Assembly (NCBI GenBank): GCA_012511955.1
Contig: JAAZFC010000014.1
Span: 1 to 40,886 of the forward strand
Origin: Fibrobacter sp.
GTDB lineage: Bacteria; Fibrobacterota; Fibrobacteria; Fibrobacterales; Fibrobacteraceae
Direction: 5' to 3'
DNA length: 40,886 nucleotides
Numbering within the stretch: the first letter of the stretch is position 1; the number at the start of each line of letters is the position of its first letter. The notes beneath the pieces were generated by a model. It was not told the DNA's origin. It worked only from the letters and a program-made list of their open reading frames with translations, and ran no database searches. The position numbers were made by a program, and so were the translations under genes. Shown one piece after another: positions 23,739 to 31,582 of this stretch.

Positions 23739-23999
23739 GTGCCACATCATAGTTCATATAAAAAAACGCTTCGCAAAGAAGCTAAGGCCAAGGAAAAAAA
23801 TAAAGCTGTCCGCTCAGCCATTCGTACCAGTTTAAAAACTATTAGAACCGCTGAAACTAAAGAAGAAGCGCTTCAAGAAATGCCAAACTTGTTTAGCATG
23901 ATGGACAAGGCTGCTTTAAAAGGTCGTGCTGGTTTTACAGTTAATAAATCAGCAAATTATAAAGCAAAAGTTTCTAAAATCATCAATTCATTTGATTAA
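23739..23999 (+). CDS. rpsT: 30S ribosomal protein S20
   Basis: 86-residue basic primary rRNA-binding protein of the 30S subunit. The helical, Lys/Arg/Ala-rich sequence with SSYKKTLRKEAKAKEKNKAV near the N-terminus and KGRAGFTVNKSANYKAK near the C-terminus is diagnostic (the usual GVIHKNKAARxKSRL form is replaced by a shorter variant). The start is a GTG at 23739 with GGAG 8 bases upstream. TTTATAATGG (about 23721) is a good -10 candidate. A strong terminator follows at 24020-24052, so rpsT is a single-gene unit. Confidence 0.93.
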   Translation: MPHHSSYKKTLRKEAKAKEKNKAVRSAIRTSLKTIRTAETKEEALQEMPNLFSMMDKAALKGRAGFTVNKSANYKAKVSKIINSFD

Positions 24000-24019
24000 A
24001 AGCTCGTTTTTTTTGTTTT

Positions 24020-24052
24020 GGTGGTCTGAATTGCTCCGGCCACCTTTTTTTT
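24020..24052 (+). terminator. Intrinsic terminator after rpsT
   Basis: Stem GGTGGTC / GGCCACC (7 pairs with one T-G) around an 11-base loop, followed by eight T. Confidence 0.88.
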
Positions 24053-24130
24053 GATTAAATTTCATAAAGGGACACTTTTTTAGAATTTGGTAACAGTAAG
24101 TTTTATTTTGGAATGGATTTAGGAATATAG

Positions 24131-25015
24131 ATGGCTACATTGCATAGAGGTACGCGTGAAATTTCTTGTAAAATAGTTTATTATGGACCTGGCTTAAGCG
24201 GGAAAACTACTAATTTACAAGTTGTACACCAAAGAATACCACGCGATAAAAAAACAGAAATGATATCTTTATCTACTGAAGGGGATCGTACTTTGTTTTT
24301 TGACTTTTTACCTTTAAATTTAGGCAGCATCCAAGGTTTTAAAACCAAGTTTCAACTTTATACTGTTCCCGGTCAAGTATATTACAATGCCACTCGTAAA
24401 ATGGTACTGCGTGGCGTTGATGGGGTGGTTTTTGTGGCTGATTCCCAGCGCTCTCGCATGGCTGAAAATATTGAGAGTTTACAGAATTTGCGTCAAAATA
24501 TTCAAGAAAACAATTTGAAACTAGATAATTTGCCTTTGGTTATTCAATATAATAAACGCGATTTAGATGATATTTTTTCTGTAGAAGAATTAAATGAGCA
24601 ATTAAACCCTGATGGTTTGCCTTGGTACGCGGCTACAGCACATAATGGAAAAGGGGTAATCTCTACTTTAAAAGCTATTTCTATGTTAGTCATAGAAGAA
24701 TTTAATAGAAATCACGGGGTGTTGCGGAAAGTTATTAAGTCTTTTTCTGATAAAGCGGAAAGTGTGAATGTATCTGCATTTAAGCCAATTAATGCACCTT
24801 CAACCTCTGATTCTGAAGCTAAGAAAGATAAAAAAACTAAAACTCCCATGGCTGCTTCTCCTTTTAAAGCACCTAAGATTTCAAAATCAAAACCTAGCAC
24901 TGGCGTTCCTCGCATCGGTAGTGGTACAGGTTTAAATACCCCTTTGAATCTAAAAATGCCCGAAGAAGAAATTGAGCTTAGACCTTATATCCCTAAAGAT
25001 AAGGATAAAACATGA
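24131..25015 (+). CDS. mglA: MglA-type small Ras-like GTPase with long C-terminal extension
   Basis: Polarity/gliding GTPase. The first 195 or so residues are canonical MglA: P-loop YYGPGLSGKTT (residues 17-27), the MglA-specific TLFFDFLPL and YTVPGQVYYNATRKMVLRG segments, VADSQ, and the NKRD guanine-recognition motif. Typical MglA stops near 195; here about 95 further residues follow, rich in Lys, Ser, Pro and Ala (several KxSK/KxPK stretches) and ending EEIELRPYIPKDKDKT, probably disordered. In Myxococcus, MglA-GTP marks the leading pole and MglB is its GAP. The stop codon overlaps the start of the roadblock gene by 4 bases. It starts a five-gene unit reaching 29992. Confidence 0.92.
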   Translation: MATLHRGTREISCKIVYYGPGLSGKTTNLQVVHQRIPRDKKTEMISLSTEGDRTLFFDFLPLNLGSIQGFKTKFQLYTVPGQVYYNATRKMVLRGVDGVVFVADSQRSRMAENIESLQNLRQNIQENNLKLDNLPLVIQYNKRDLDDIFSVEELNEQLNPDGLPWYAATAHNGKGVISTLKAISMLVIEEFNRNHGVLRKVIKSFSDKAESVNVSAFKPINAPSTSDSEAKKDKKTKTPMAASPFKAPKISKSKPSTGVPRIGSGTGLNTPLNLKMPEEEIELRPYIPKDKDKT

Positions 25016-25434
25016 ATGATTTTTCAATTTACGCAGCTGATGCTGTAAAAATACAAGCTTTACTTCAAGCATATAGACAAAGCACTAATTGCGAATATGT
25101 GCTATTATCGCATCGTGATGGTGCTGTTATTGCAGAAGCTGGCGAAATAGAGAAAGAATCATCGACATTATCGGTCTTATGTACTGCTTCATTTGATTCT
25201 GCTCAACAAATAGGCATGATTTTAGGGGAGCCTGGTTTTCAAGCGGTGTCTTATTTGGGGAAATCTCGCTCTGTTTATATTTCTGCGGTGGGCAATTCCA
25301 TCCTTTTAATGCAAGTGTATCCTGATGATAGATTGCCAAAGAATATTGATTCCTATAGCACAAAATTAGTGGAACTTCTTATAGATGCTGTTCCAGCTTT
25401 TACTCAAGATAGTTCAAACAACCTTTCTCGTTAA
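25012..25434 (+). CDS. mglB: Roadblock/LC7 domain protein, MglB-like
   Basis: 140-residue single roadblock/LC7-domain protein, the expected GTPase-activating partner of MglA. Recognisable roadblock features are the opening helix, the hairpin YVLLSHRDGAVIAEAGE, a central helix starting SSTLSVLCTASFDSAQQIG, and the strand SVYISAVGNSILLMQVYPDD. The ATGA overlap with mglA implies coupled translation and a fixed ratio. The order mglA-mglB is the reverse of Myxococcus mglBA. The assignment as MglB depends mainly on context, because roadblock domains are hard to subdivide by eye. Confidence 0.83.
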   Translation: MNDFSIYAADAVKIQALLQAYRQSTNCEYVLLSHRDGAVIAEAGEIEKESSTLSVLCTASFDSAQQIGMILGEPGFQAVSYLGKSRSVYISAVGNSILLMQVYPDDRLPKNIDSYSTKLVELLIDAVPAFTQDSSNNLSR

Positions 25435-25441
25435 TAGTTAG

Positions 25442-25891
25442 ATGCCCTCCAGGCGAATACGAAAAACTGTGTGGGCGGGTCTAATATTAGTGGTGCTTTA
25501 TTTATTAAGCCGCATTGCATTTTACACTTTAGATCCAGAAAACATCATAGACTTAGATAAAGGGGATAATTTAAACGCAAAACAAGAAGTTTATGCAATG
25601 TGTGCTCATATAGTAGATGGCAAACCGCTGGTTTTAGATTCTGTTTTTTCTGTAAAAAAGAATATTTACGCTTATTCACAGCATTCCCATAGAACTCATT
25701 TAATGCATCATTGGTTTCTTGACTCAACTTTAGTTTTTAGCCATCTCTGTTCTTATGATACTGTGTGTATAAGCACTGACCACAAAAAAATGCAACCTGG
25801 GGAGTGGTCGGTGGATTTTGTTGAAGGTGACAAGTTAAAGTCAACAGTGCAGTTTCGCGTATTAGCTAAAGAAAATCCATGCCGAAAATAA
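25442..25891 (+). CDS. Membrane-anchored DUF2914-like protein
   Basis: 149 residues with one N-terminal membrane segment (VWAGLILVVLYLLSRIAF, residues about 10-27) and a periplasmic domain. The domain has the pattern of DUF2914: a V.A.CAHIVDGKP.. opening, a central HHWFLDSTLVFSHLC strand pair, and MQPGEWSVDFVEGDK near the end. The function of that domain is unknown. It begins 7 bases after mglB and its last 13 bases overlap the next gene, so it belongs to the same transcript. Its membrane topology would place it between the cytoplasmic MglA/MglB pair and the outer-membrane proteins encoded next. Confidence 0.6.
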   Translation: MPSRRIRKTVWAGLILVVLYLLSRIAFYTLDPENIIDLDKGDNLNAKQEVYAMCAHIVDGKPLVLDSVFSVKKNIYAYSQHSHRTHLMHHWFLDSTLVFSHLCSYDTVCISTDHKKMQPGEWSVDFVEGDKLKSTVQFRVLAKENPCRK

Positions 25892-28599
25892 CTCAAGGAA
25901 TATTAACTGGTTTGCTACTAGTTTTTTTGTCCAATGTTTTTGCTGAAACTAGGGGCTTGTCTTTGGTAGATGTTAAAATTTGGGATATGCTTGAAAAAAA
26001 TGCTTATGCTTTATATGAAAAATCCTCTCAATTAGCCCCTCAAGAAAAAGATTCTCTTTGGATAAATGGGCATAAAAGCATGCGTGTAGTAGTAGGTGAG
26101 GGTGGCTCTGAGGTGCAACAAGAGCTGCGCTTACAAATGCAGGGAGAAGTGGCCGCAGGCTGGTATTTAGAGGGACTGCTGGTAGATGAAGGACTTTCGG
26201 TGGGAGAATTGCGAGTTTCTACTCTGCAAGATGTTAGCGCCATGTATTTGCGTCTATATAAGGGTAATGTGATTTTTACTTTAGGTGAAACAGAATTTAA
26301 TCATGAGGGGTCGTTTTTAGATGATTTTAGCCATGCTACGGCGGGATTTAGCTTAAAATCTGCAGGGAAAAAGGTGAAAAGTCAAGTGGCTTTAGGACAA
26401 AGTTCAGCGCACACTAAAACAACAGTTTTCCAAGGTTACGATGGTCAAAGACAAGGCTATTTAGTTGGTGAAAACAATGAGTTTGTTGCGGTGGTTCCAA
26501 ATTCTGAGACGGTTTGGTGGCAGGGTAAAAAATTGGAGCGGGGAGTGGATTATCGCATGGAATATGTGGGTGGTGTTTTAGATTTTTTGGGAAGTAATAG
26601 CCCGTCTAGCCGAGATGAAGTGGTGGTAACTTACGAAGAATGGGAAGAAGATTCAGGCAGAGATTTTTTGGGAATAGATTTACTTGGAAAATGGAAATAT
26701 GCCAATATACGAGCATCAGTTATAGATATAACTGGAGATTCTCTAGTAGCACCCCGAGGGTTAATGTTGGCAGGAGCGGCTATTAAACCAACGAGCTTTT
26801 TGTGGTTAGAAAGTGAGTTGTTTCATAATCCATATCAGCAAGCTAATTTGTGGAGTTATAATTTGGGAAGCGATTCGGGTTGGCAAGCTAATAATCGTAA
26901 TTTTGCTTTTTCTGTTCAGGGAATGCATTTAGAAGAAGGCTTTAGTGCATTAAATTTTAATGGATTGCAAAATTACTGGAACAATCATATTTTACAACGA
27001 CATTGGTATTTAAAAGATTTGGATAGTGCAGAGAGTAAAAATTATCAACAATTACGCTGGGGGCTTAGGCCGGGCGCAAATTTAAACACTAGGATTGACT
27101 GGGGATATAAATATGGTGAAGATTGGAATGCCCAAAGATGGTCTTGGCTTTGGGAGCGCAAAACAACGAAATCCAAAGTAGATTGGGAACTTGCACACAT
27201 AGATTCTTGGCAAAAGCAACAGCAAAGTAGCGGATGGCAATCTTCGTTAAATATGCAGACTTATTTAAATAATTTGCAAATTTATGGTGGAGTATTTGGA
27301 GCGCAAAAAGAACAGCCTGCAAAAGCTGAGCATTATGAATGGGAGTTAAATTCAGGGATTAAGAGTGATTTTTGGTTGTTTCAAGATCTGCATGAAGATA
27401 TAAAATGGGAAGGAGTAGCGCAATTAAAAAATAAATATTTGGTGGATTCAATGCAAAGAATGGTATGGACCCAAAGCTTTAATATGGGAGAAGGGTGGTG
27501 GCGTTGGAATTCATTTGTGCAGGGACAATGGTGGTTGCATGGCAATGAATACCAACAAAATTATATGGGGGCTTCTGAGCAACGCTTAGATTTGTGGCAT
27601 CGAGCATGGGAATTAAACCTTTTGCATCGCATGGATCTCACCGCAGAACAGCTTTTTAGGCCAGTTTACAAAAAAGTGGAGCCTGGTTTGGGAGATGTAG
27701 TGTGGGATAGTCTTAGCGGAGAGTTTATAGAGGGTGTAGATCAAGGGGATTATATTTTTGATGGAAGCATAAGGGACGATTCTTTGGCGGCCATACGCAC
27801 CGCTGATGCGCAATTTAGCGCTGATTTATGGTGGTTTCCGCGGGAGCAGTTTGCTGTACGCCATGGAATTTTAGCAGATTTGAGTTTAGGAGCAAGTCTT
27901 TTATTGCACGGCCGCGATACCACCAAGCTTTGGGGAAGCTTACCTTGGAAAAAAAGCCATTTAAATAATCTTGTGGATGGACTTTATGGATGGTCTTTAA
28001 AAACTCGGTGGCACCCAAGTTCTGGCAAATTAAATGCGCTTTTAAGCTGGGGGAGCGAATCCCAAAGATCTGGCGGAACTTATGCGGGGGCCGAGTCGCG
28101 GGGTTTTCAGCAAATTGATTTGCATTGGCAATTGCACAAAAACTTGCGGTGGCAAGGCTTTGGTGAGCGAGAACAGGTAGAAAGGACTCTTCCCAATGCA
28201 ATGCGCTGGACATCTTGGTCGCAAAAACACTACTTATTCTGGGATTTTAAAACCCATTGGGTAGGAGCGCCAAGTTTTAGATGGCAACAAAGTGATGGTG
28301 CCTCTCTTTGGGGCAACTTACACACCAAATTATGGATTCCAGGACTTTTGATTCAATGGCAACCCTATGGTTTGTCGGTGGCGAGCATAGAGTACGGTTG
28401 GGCTTATTTACAAAGCGCCGATGCTTTAACGCCCTATAGGCTTAGTCAGGGCTATGCTCCAGGAATAACCCATCGAATAGAACTGACTGCAGACTATGCA
28501 GCCAAAGACGGTCTTTTATTTAGTCTTAGTTATTTGTTGCGTGGAGATGCTAGTGCTTGGTTCCAAAAATTAAGCGGGGAGGCGCATCTTGATTTTTAA
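25879..28599 (+). CDS. Large Trp-rich outer-membrane beta-barrel protein with SprA-like motif
   Basis: 906 residues with a signal peptide (about 1-22, NVFAE) and no other membrane helix. Residues about 125-255 hold the most recognisable part: LGETEF, FLDDF, a GYDGQRQGYLVGENNEF stretch, then SETVWWQGKKLERGVDYRMEY and the following VVVTYEEWEE. This G/S-E-x-V-W-x-(D/Q)GKxLxRGxDYxxxY pattern is seen in SprA-type (Bacteroidota T9SS) and related Fibrobacter outer-membrane proteins. The rest is a long run of alternating amphipathic strands, very rich in Trp, ending in LDF, a terminal aromatic as in barrel proteins. It is much shorter than SprA (about 2,400 residues). It may be an export barrel or a surface-attached scaffold; no exact family is claimed. 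Confidence 0.55.
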   Translation: MPKITQGILTGLLLVFLSNVFAETRGLSLVDVKIWDMLEKNAYALYEKSSQLAPQEKDSLWINGHKSMRVVVGEGGSEVQQELRLQMQGEVAAGWYLEGLLVDEGLSVGELRVSTLQDVSAMYLRLYKGNVIFTLGETEFNHEGSFLDDFSHATAGFSLKSAGKKVKSQVALGQSSAHTKTTVFQGYDGQRQGYLVGENNEFVAVVPNSETVWWQGKKLERGVDYRMEYVGGVLDFLGSNSPSSRDEVVVTYEEWEEDSGRDFLGIDLLGKWKYANIRASVIDITGDSLVAPRGLMLAGAAIKPTSFLWLESELFHNPYQQANLWSYNLGSDSGWQANNRNFAFSVQGMHLEEGFSALNFNGLQNYWNNHILQRHWYLKDLDSAESKNYQQLRWGLRPGANLNTRIDWGYKYGEDWNAQRWSWLWERKTTKSKVDWELAHIDSWQKQQQSSGWQSSLNMQTYLNNLQIYGGVFGAQKEQPAKAEHYEWELNSGIKSDFWLFQDLHEDIKWEGVAQLKNKYLVDSMQRMVWTQSFNMGEGWWRWNSFVQGQWWLHGNEYQQNYMGASEQRLDLWHRAWELNLLHRMDLTAEQLFRPVYKKVEPGLGDVVWDSLSGEFIEGVDQGDYIFDGSIRDDSLAAIRTADAQFSADLWWFPREQFAVRHGILADLSLGASLLLHGRDTTKLWGSLPWKKSHLNNLVDGLYGWSLKTRWHPSSGKLNALLSWGSESQRSGGTYAGAESRGFQQIDLHWQLHKNLRWQGFGEREQVERTLPNAMRWTSWSQKHYLFWDFKTHWVGAPSFRWQQSDGASLWGNLHTKLWIPGLLIQWQPYGLSVASIEYGWAYLQSADALTPYRLSQGYAPGITHRIELTADYAAKDGLLFSLSYLLRGDASAWFQKLSGEAHLDF

Positions 28600-29992
28600 A
28601 AATTTAGCGATGTTTTTAATTTTGTCGTCTCTTTTGTGCAGTGAGGCCAAAGCTAAGAATGTTTATTGCCCCGACCAAAGCGTGTTAAAGCGAGTTGCGC
28701 TTCAAGATAATTCCGATTCTTTGTGGCAAAACACTTCTTGGGAAAATTTAGGCGATTATGGCGCTTTACGGGCTAAAATAGATGATTTGCTGGTTTGGTA
28801 TCAAAATCATGGTTTTGTTTTTGCACAAATAAAAATTCATCACCAAAATTGCGCGCCTATGGTGGCAGTGGAATTACACAAAGGAGAAGCTTGGCTATGG
28901 GATTATGCTCAATCTCAAAATAATGTGGGAGTTAAGCCCGAAAATTTATCTAAAATGGCTTTAATTAAACGGGGAGAACCAGCTAATTTGGCAAGCTTAG
29001 AGGCAAGTCGTCGCTTATTGGCACGGCGAGCATATTTCCATGTAGGAGACTCAGTGCAATTGTTTCGCCAAGCTGATCGCAATTTACTAATACCAGTTTT
29101 TGATTTAGAAAGTCGTGCCCATAGCAGTGTCGAGGGCTTTTTTATGTACGCTCAAGATGATTTTGAAAAAAAATGGCAAAGCTGGCTGCGTTTAGATCTG
29201 CGCAATATTGGTGGAGCAGGTAGGGATTTTTCTCTATGGGGGCGGCAACTTGATGATACAAGAGAATTACAATTGCATTGGCTAGAATGGGCCTTATTTA
29301 GCACTCATTTGGATCTAAACTTAGATTTGCATATAGAAGCAGACAGTGTGGAAAATCATTGGGGTTTTCACGGTGCTTTGGGCTGGCAATACGATTATAA
29401 TTGGCATTTTAGTATGGGCTATTTGGCTCGGACTATGGAAAAAACAAGGGCTTCTCAAGGGGGAGAAGTGAGCGTAGTATATGACAGCCGTGACCAAGTG
29501 CCTTTAACTCGTAGCGGATTGCGGTGGGAGTCGCAAAATCAATGGTGGCAAAGGCCAAATGGCGCTAATAAAGGATATTTCTCCACTCATTGGCGAGGAG
29601 AGTTGTATTACCCTTTAGCCCAAAGTTTATCAGCAAAACTAGACTTGCGTTATCAAACTTTGTGGCCTCGCAAAAACAACTACAATTCTCGGGAACTATT
29701 TAAATTAGGCGGAGAAATTTTACCAGGGTATTGGCCGAACTCTATTTTAAGTCCACAGTTTGCGTTGCTAAATGTCTCATTACACAAGTATTTTTCCCAA
29801 ACCGCTTTGGGGGCTTTTGCAGAAATTGCTTGCTTGCGCACCCTAAATCCAGGTTTAGATCTTTTATGGGATTATGGTGTGTCTTTAGAACAGAATCAAA
29901 GGGGGATCACCGTATTTATGCAAATCGCCTGGGCTCGTGAAAGTAGCTTTTTAGAGGCTTTACTTAGTTTAGGAGTACGCACGAATTTCTAG
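28589..29992 (+). CDS. Omp85/BamA-like outer-membrane protein with one POTRA-like domain
   Basis: 467 residues. Signal peptide about 1-22 (EAKAK). Residues about 45-105 look like a POTRA domain (a helix with GDYGALRAKIDDLLVWYQN, then HGFVFAQIKI and MVAVELHKGEAW), followed by a linker with a second short alpha/beta stretch. A C-terminal barrel has the Omp85 feature VVYDSRDQVPLTRSGLRWE and ends in NF. Length resembles two-partner or TamA-like small Omp85 members rather than BamA (about 800). The start is a TTG at 28589 because a near-perfect GGGGAGG lies 6 bases before it; ATG 28610 would shorten the signal peptide. The start overlaps the previous gene by 11 bases, so the two outer-membrane proteins are probably made together and may work as a pair. 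Confidence 0.65.
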   Translation: MIFKNLAMFLILSSLLCSEAKAKNVYCPDQSVLKRVALQDNSDSLWQNTSWENLGDYGALRAKIDDLLVWYQNHGFVFAQIKIHHQNCAPMVAVELHKGEAWLWDYAQSQNNVGVKPENLSKMALIKRGEPANLASLEASRRLLARRAYFHVGDSVQLFRQADRNLLIPVFDLESRAHSSVEGFFMYAQDDFEKKWQSWLRLDLRNIGGAGRDFSLWGRQLDDTRELQLHWLEWALFSTHLDLNLDLHIEADSVENHWGFHGALGWQYDYNWHFSMGYLARTMEKTRASQGGEVSVVYDSRDQVPLTRSGLRWESQNQWWQRPNGANKGYFSTHWRGELYYPLAQSLSAKLDLRYQTLWPRKNNYNSRELFKLGGEILPGYWPNSILSPQFALLNVSLHKYFSQTALGAFAEIACLRTLNPGLDLLWDYGVSLEQNQRGITVFMQIAWARESSFLEALLSLGVRTNF

Positions 29993-30852
29993 GTCAGATG
30001 CTCAAATTGGTCTTGGGCGTGCCAAGAACTGCGTACCAATGGACCACTTTCGCAGTGGGAAATACCTTGTTCCTGGGCAAAACGCGCAAATTCGGCAAAT
30101 TCTTTAGGGCTATAATAGCGTTCCACTGAATGATGTTCTGAGCTTGGTTGTAAATACTGACCAATGGTTAAAATATCCACTTGTGCTTGAGCGGCGCATT
30201 CTATAAATTCAAAAACCTCATGGTTTTTTTCTCCTAAACCCAACATAATTCCTGTTTTATTGATAAAACCTTGTTTACGAGCATGTTCTAAAATTTTCCA
30301 ACTATGTTCCCAGTTGGCAAATTTGCGTATGGATTTTTGCAAACGCGGCACCGTTTCTAAATTATGGTTAAGCACATCGGGTTTAGCAGCCAAAACTTTA
30401 TCTAAAAGTTCGGTATTTCCTTGAAAATCAGGCACTAAAGCCTCTACTTTAATAGAGGGGCTAAGGCTTTTTACCGCTTGGATAGTTTCGTACCAATGCT
30501 GAGCCCCTTGATCGGGCAAATCATCGCGATCTACGCTGGTTAAAGTCAAATAACGCAGCTTCATTAATTGAGCGTTTTGTGCCAGGCGTTGGGGTTCATC
30601 TCGATCTGGGGGTAGGGGCTTGCCGGTTTTAATATTACAAAAAGCACAGGAGCGGGTGCAAATATCTCCTAAAATCATAAAAGTAGCCACTCCCCGGGAC
30701 CAACATTCCCCTTTATTGGGGCAATGAGCCTCCTCGCAGACCGTATGTAAAGAATTGTTGCGTATCAATGCGCTCAAATCTTTGTAAGCTTTACCGCCAC
30801 CTACGGGGGCTTGTAACCAGTTAGGTTTTCGCAATGCTTTACTCTTGCTCAT
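29989..30852 (-). CDS. lipA: Lipoyl synthase
   Basis: Radical-SAM enzyme that inserts two sulfurs into octanoyl groups on the E2/H proteins of 2-oxoacid dehydrogenases and glycine cleavage. Both iron-sulfur cluster motifs are intact: auxiliary cluster Cys39, Cys44 and Cys50 (CEEAHCPNKGEC) and radical-SAM Cys65, Cys69 and Cys72 (CTRSCAFC). The C-terminal RSSYHAxxxF element is present as RSSWHAQDQF. ATG 30852 is chosen; an ATG at 30873 adds 7 unlikely residues. Either way the start lies inside the end of the RDD gene (14-base overlap with the chosen start), so lipA is translated from the same message. The stop overlaps the Omp85-like gene's end by 4 bases (convergent). No lipB is adjacent. Confidence 0.95.
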   Translation of the reverse strand: MSKSKALRKPNWLQAPVGGGKAYKDLSALIRNNSLHTVCEEAHCPNKGECWSRGVATFMILGDICTRSCAFCNIKTGKPLPPDRDEPQRLAQNAQLMKLRYLTLTSVDRDDLPDQGAQHWYETIQAVKSLSPSIKVEALVPDFQGNTELLDKVLAAKPDVLNHNLETVPRLQKSIRKFANWEHSWKILEHARKQGFINKTGIMLGLGEKNHEVFEFIECAAQAQVDILTIGQYLQPSSEHHSVERYYSPKEFAEFARFAQEQGISHCESGPLVRSSWHAQDQFEHLT

Positions 30853-31561
30853 ACTTAACCCCATATTGTGCATGTACCACTCTAGTTTTTGCTAGATGGT
30901 CGTGCAAAGCTCGTCTTTTAGGGTCGAGCATTACAATAATAAATCCTATACCCAAGGTCATGGCATTTAACAAAAAGGCAAAATATCGTGAAAAACTTCG
31001 CGGCAATGATAGTTTTTGACCAGTATCAGTAACAATCCTTAAACCCACCAACATTTTACCGGGTGTACCACCATATTGCCACATAAACCAAATTTGATAA
31101 CAAGCGTCTATAAACAGGCTGGGGATATGTATTAAACGAGATTCCATCAGGCTTTGTTCGGGGATGCGGAAAACTACTGTGTAAATTAATAGTAAAATCG
31201 CATTTACCATGCCTAAAATCAGAAGATCCGCTAAAATAGCTGCCAAACGCAAGCCAAAAGAGGCGTATTTTGCTTGGAGTTCAGGTTTAGGGATTTTTTG
31301 CACAGGAACTTCAACTTCTTTATCCACTGAAGTGTCTTTTTCTGTTTTTTCTGCATTTTCCTTTTCTAATTCCGGCTCTTCAGGCTTGGGAGCAACTTGT
31401 TCCCAAGGTGTCCATTGGCTTAAGCCTTGATGCCAAACCAGAGTTTCAGGGTTAATATTTCCGTTTTTTGCCAAAAGTTCTATCATATATAATGGATATG
31501 GACCTTGTTGGCGTTCTTTTTCGCTTTTTTTATCATCAAGATAGTACCATTTTTCAATCAT
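30839..31561 (-). CDS. RDD-family membrane protein with N-terminal GYF_2 domain
   Basis: 240 residues. The N-terminal 55 residues match a GYF_2/DUF4339 domain (EKWYYLDDKKS, QGPYPLYMIELLAKNG, TLVWHQGLSQWTPW), a likely protein-protein interaction module. After an acidic linker with many Glu/Lys comes an RDD domain with three to four membrane segments (LRLAAILADLLILGMVN, the opening Arg-Asp feature, GGTPGKMLVGLRIV, and LDPKRRALHDHLAKTRVV at the end). RDD proteins include Na+/H+ antiporter-like and uncharacterised members; no substrate can be named. Ribosome binding site AGGA precedes the ATG. Its start and that of rapA are only 21-27 bases apart, so both promoters must overlap coding sequence. 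lipA follows with overlap. Confidence 0.82.
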   Translation of the reverse strand: MIEKWYYLDDKKSEKERQQGPYPLYMIELLAKNGNINPETLVWHQGLSQWTPWEQVAPKPEEPELEKENAEKTEKDTSVDKEVEVPVQKIPKPELQAKYASFGLRLAAILADLLILGMVNAILLLIYTVVFRIPEQSLMESRLIHIPSLFIDACYQIWFMWQYGGTPGKMLVGLRIVTDTGQKLSLPRSFSRYFAFLLNAMTLGIGFIIVMLDPKRRALHDHLAKTRVVHAQYGVKYEQE

Positions 31562-31582
31562 GTCCTAAAAAATAGGTAAATT

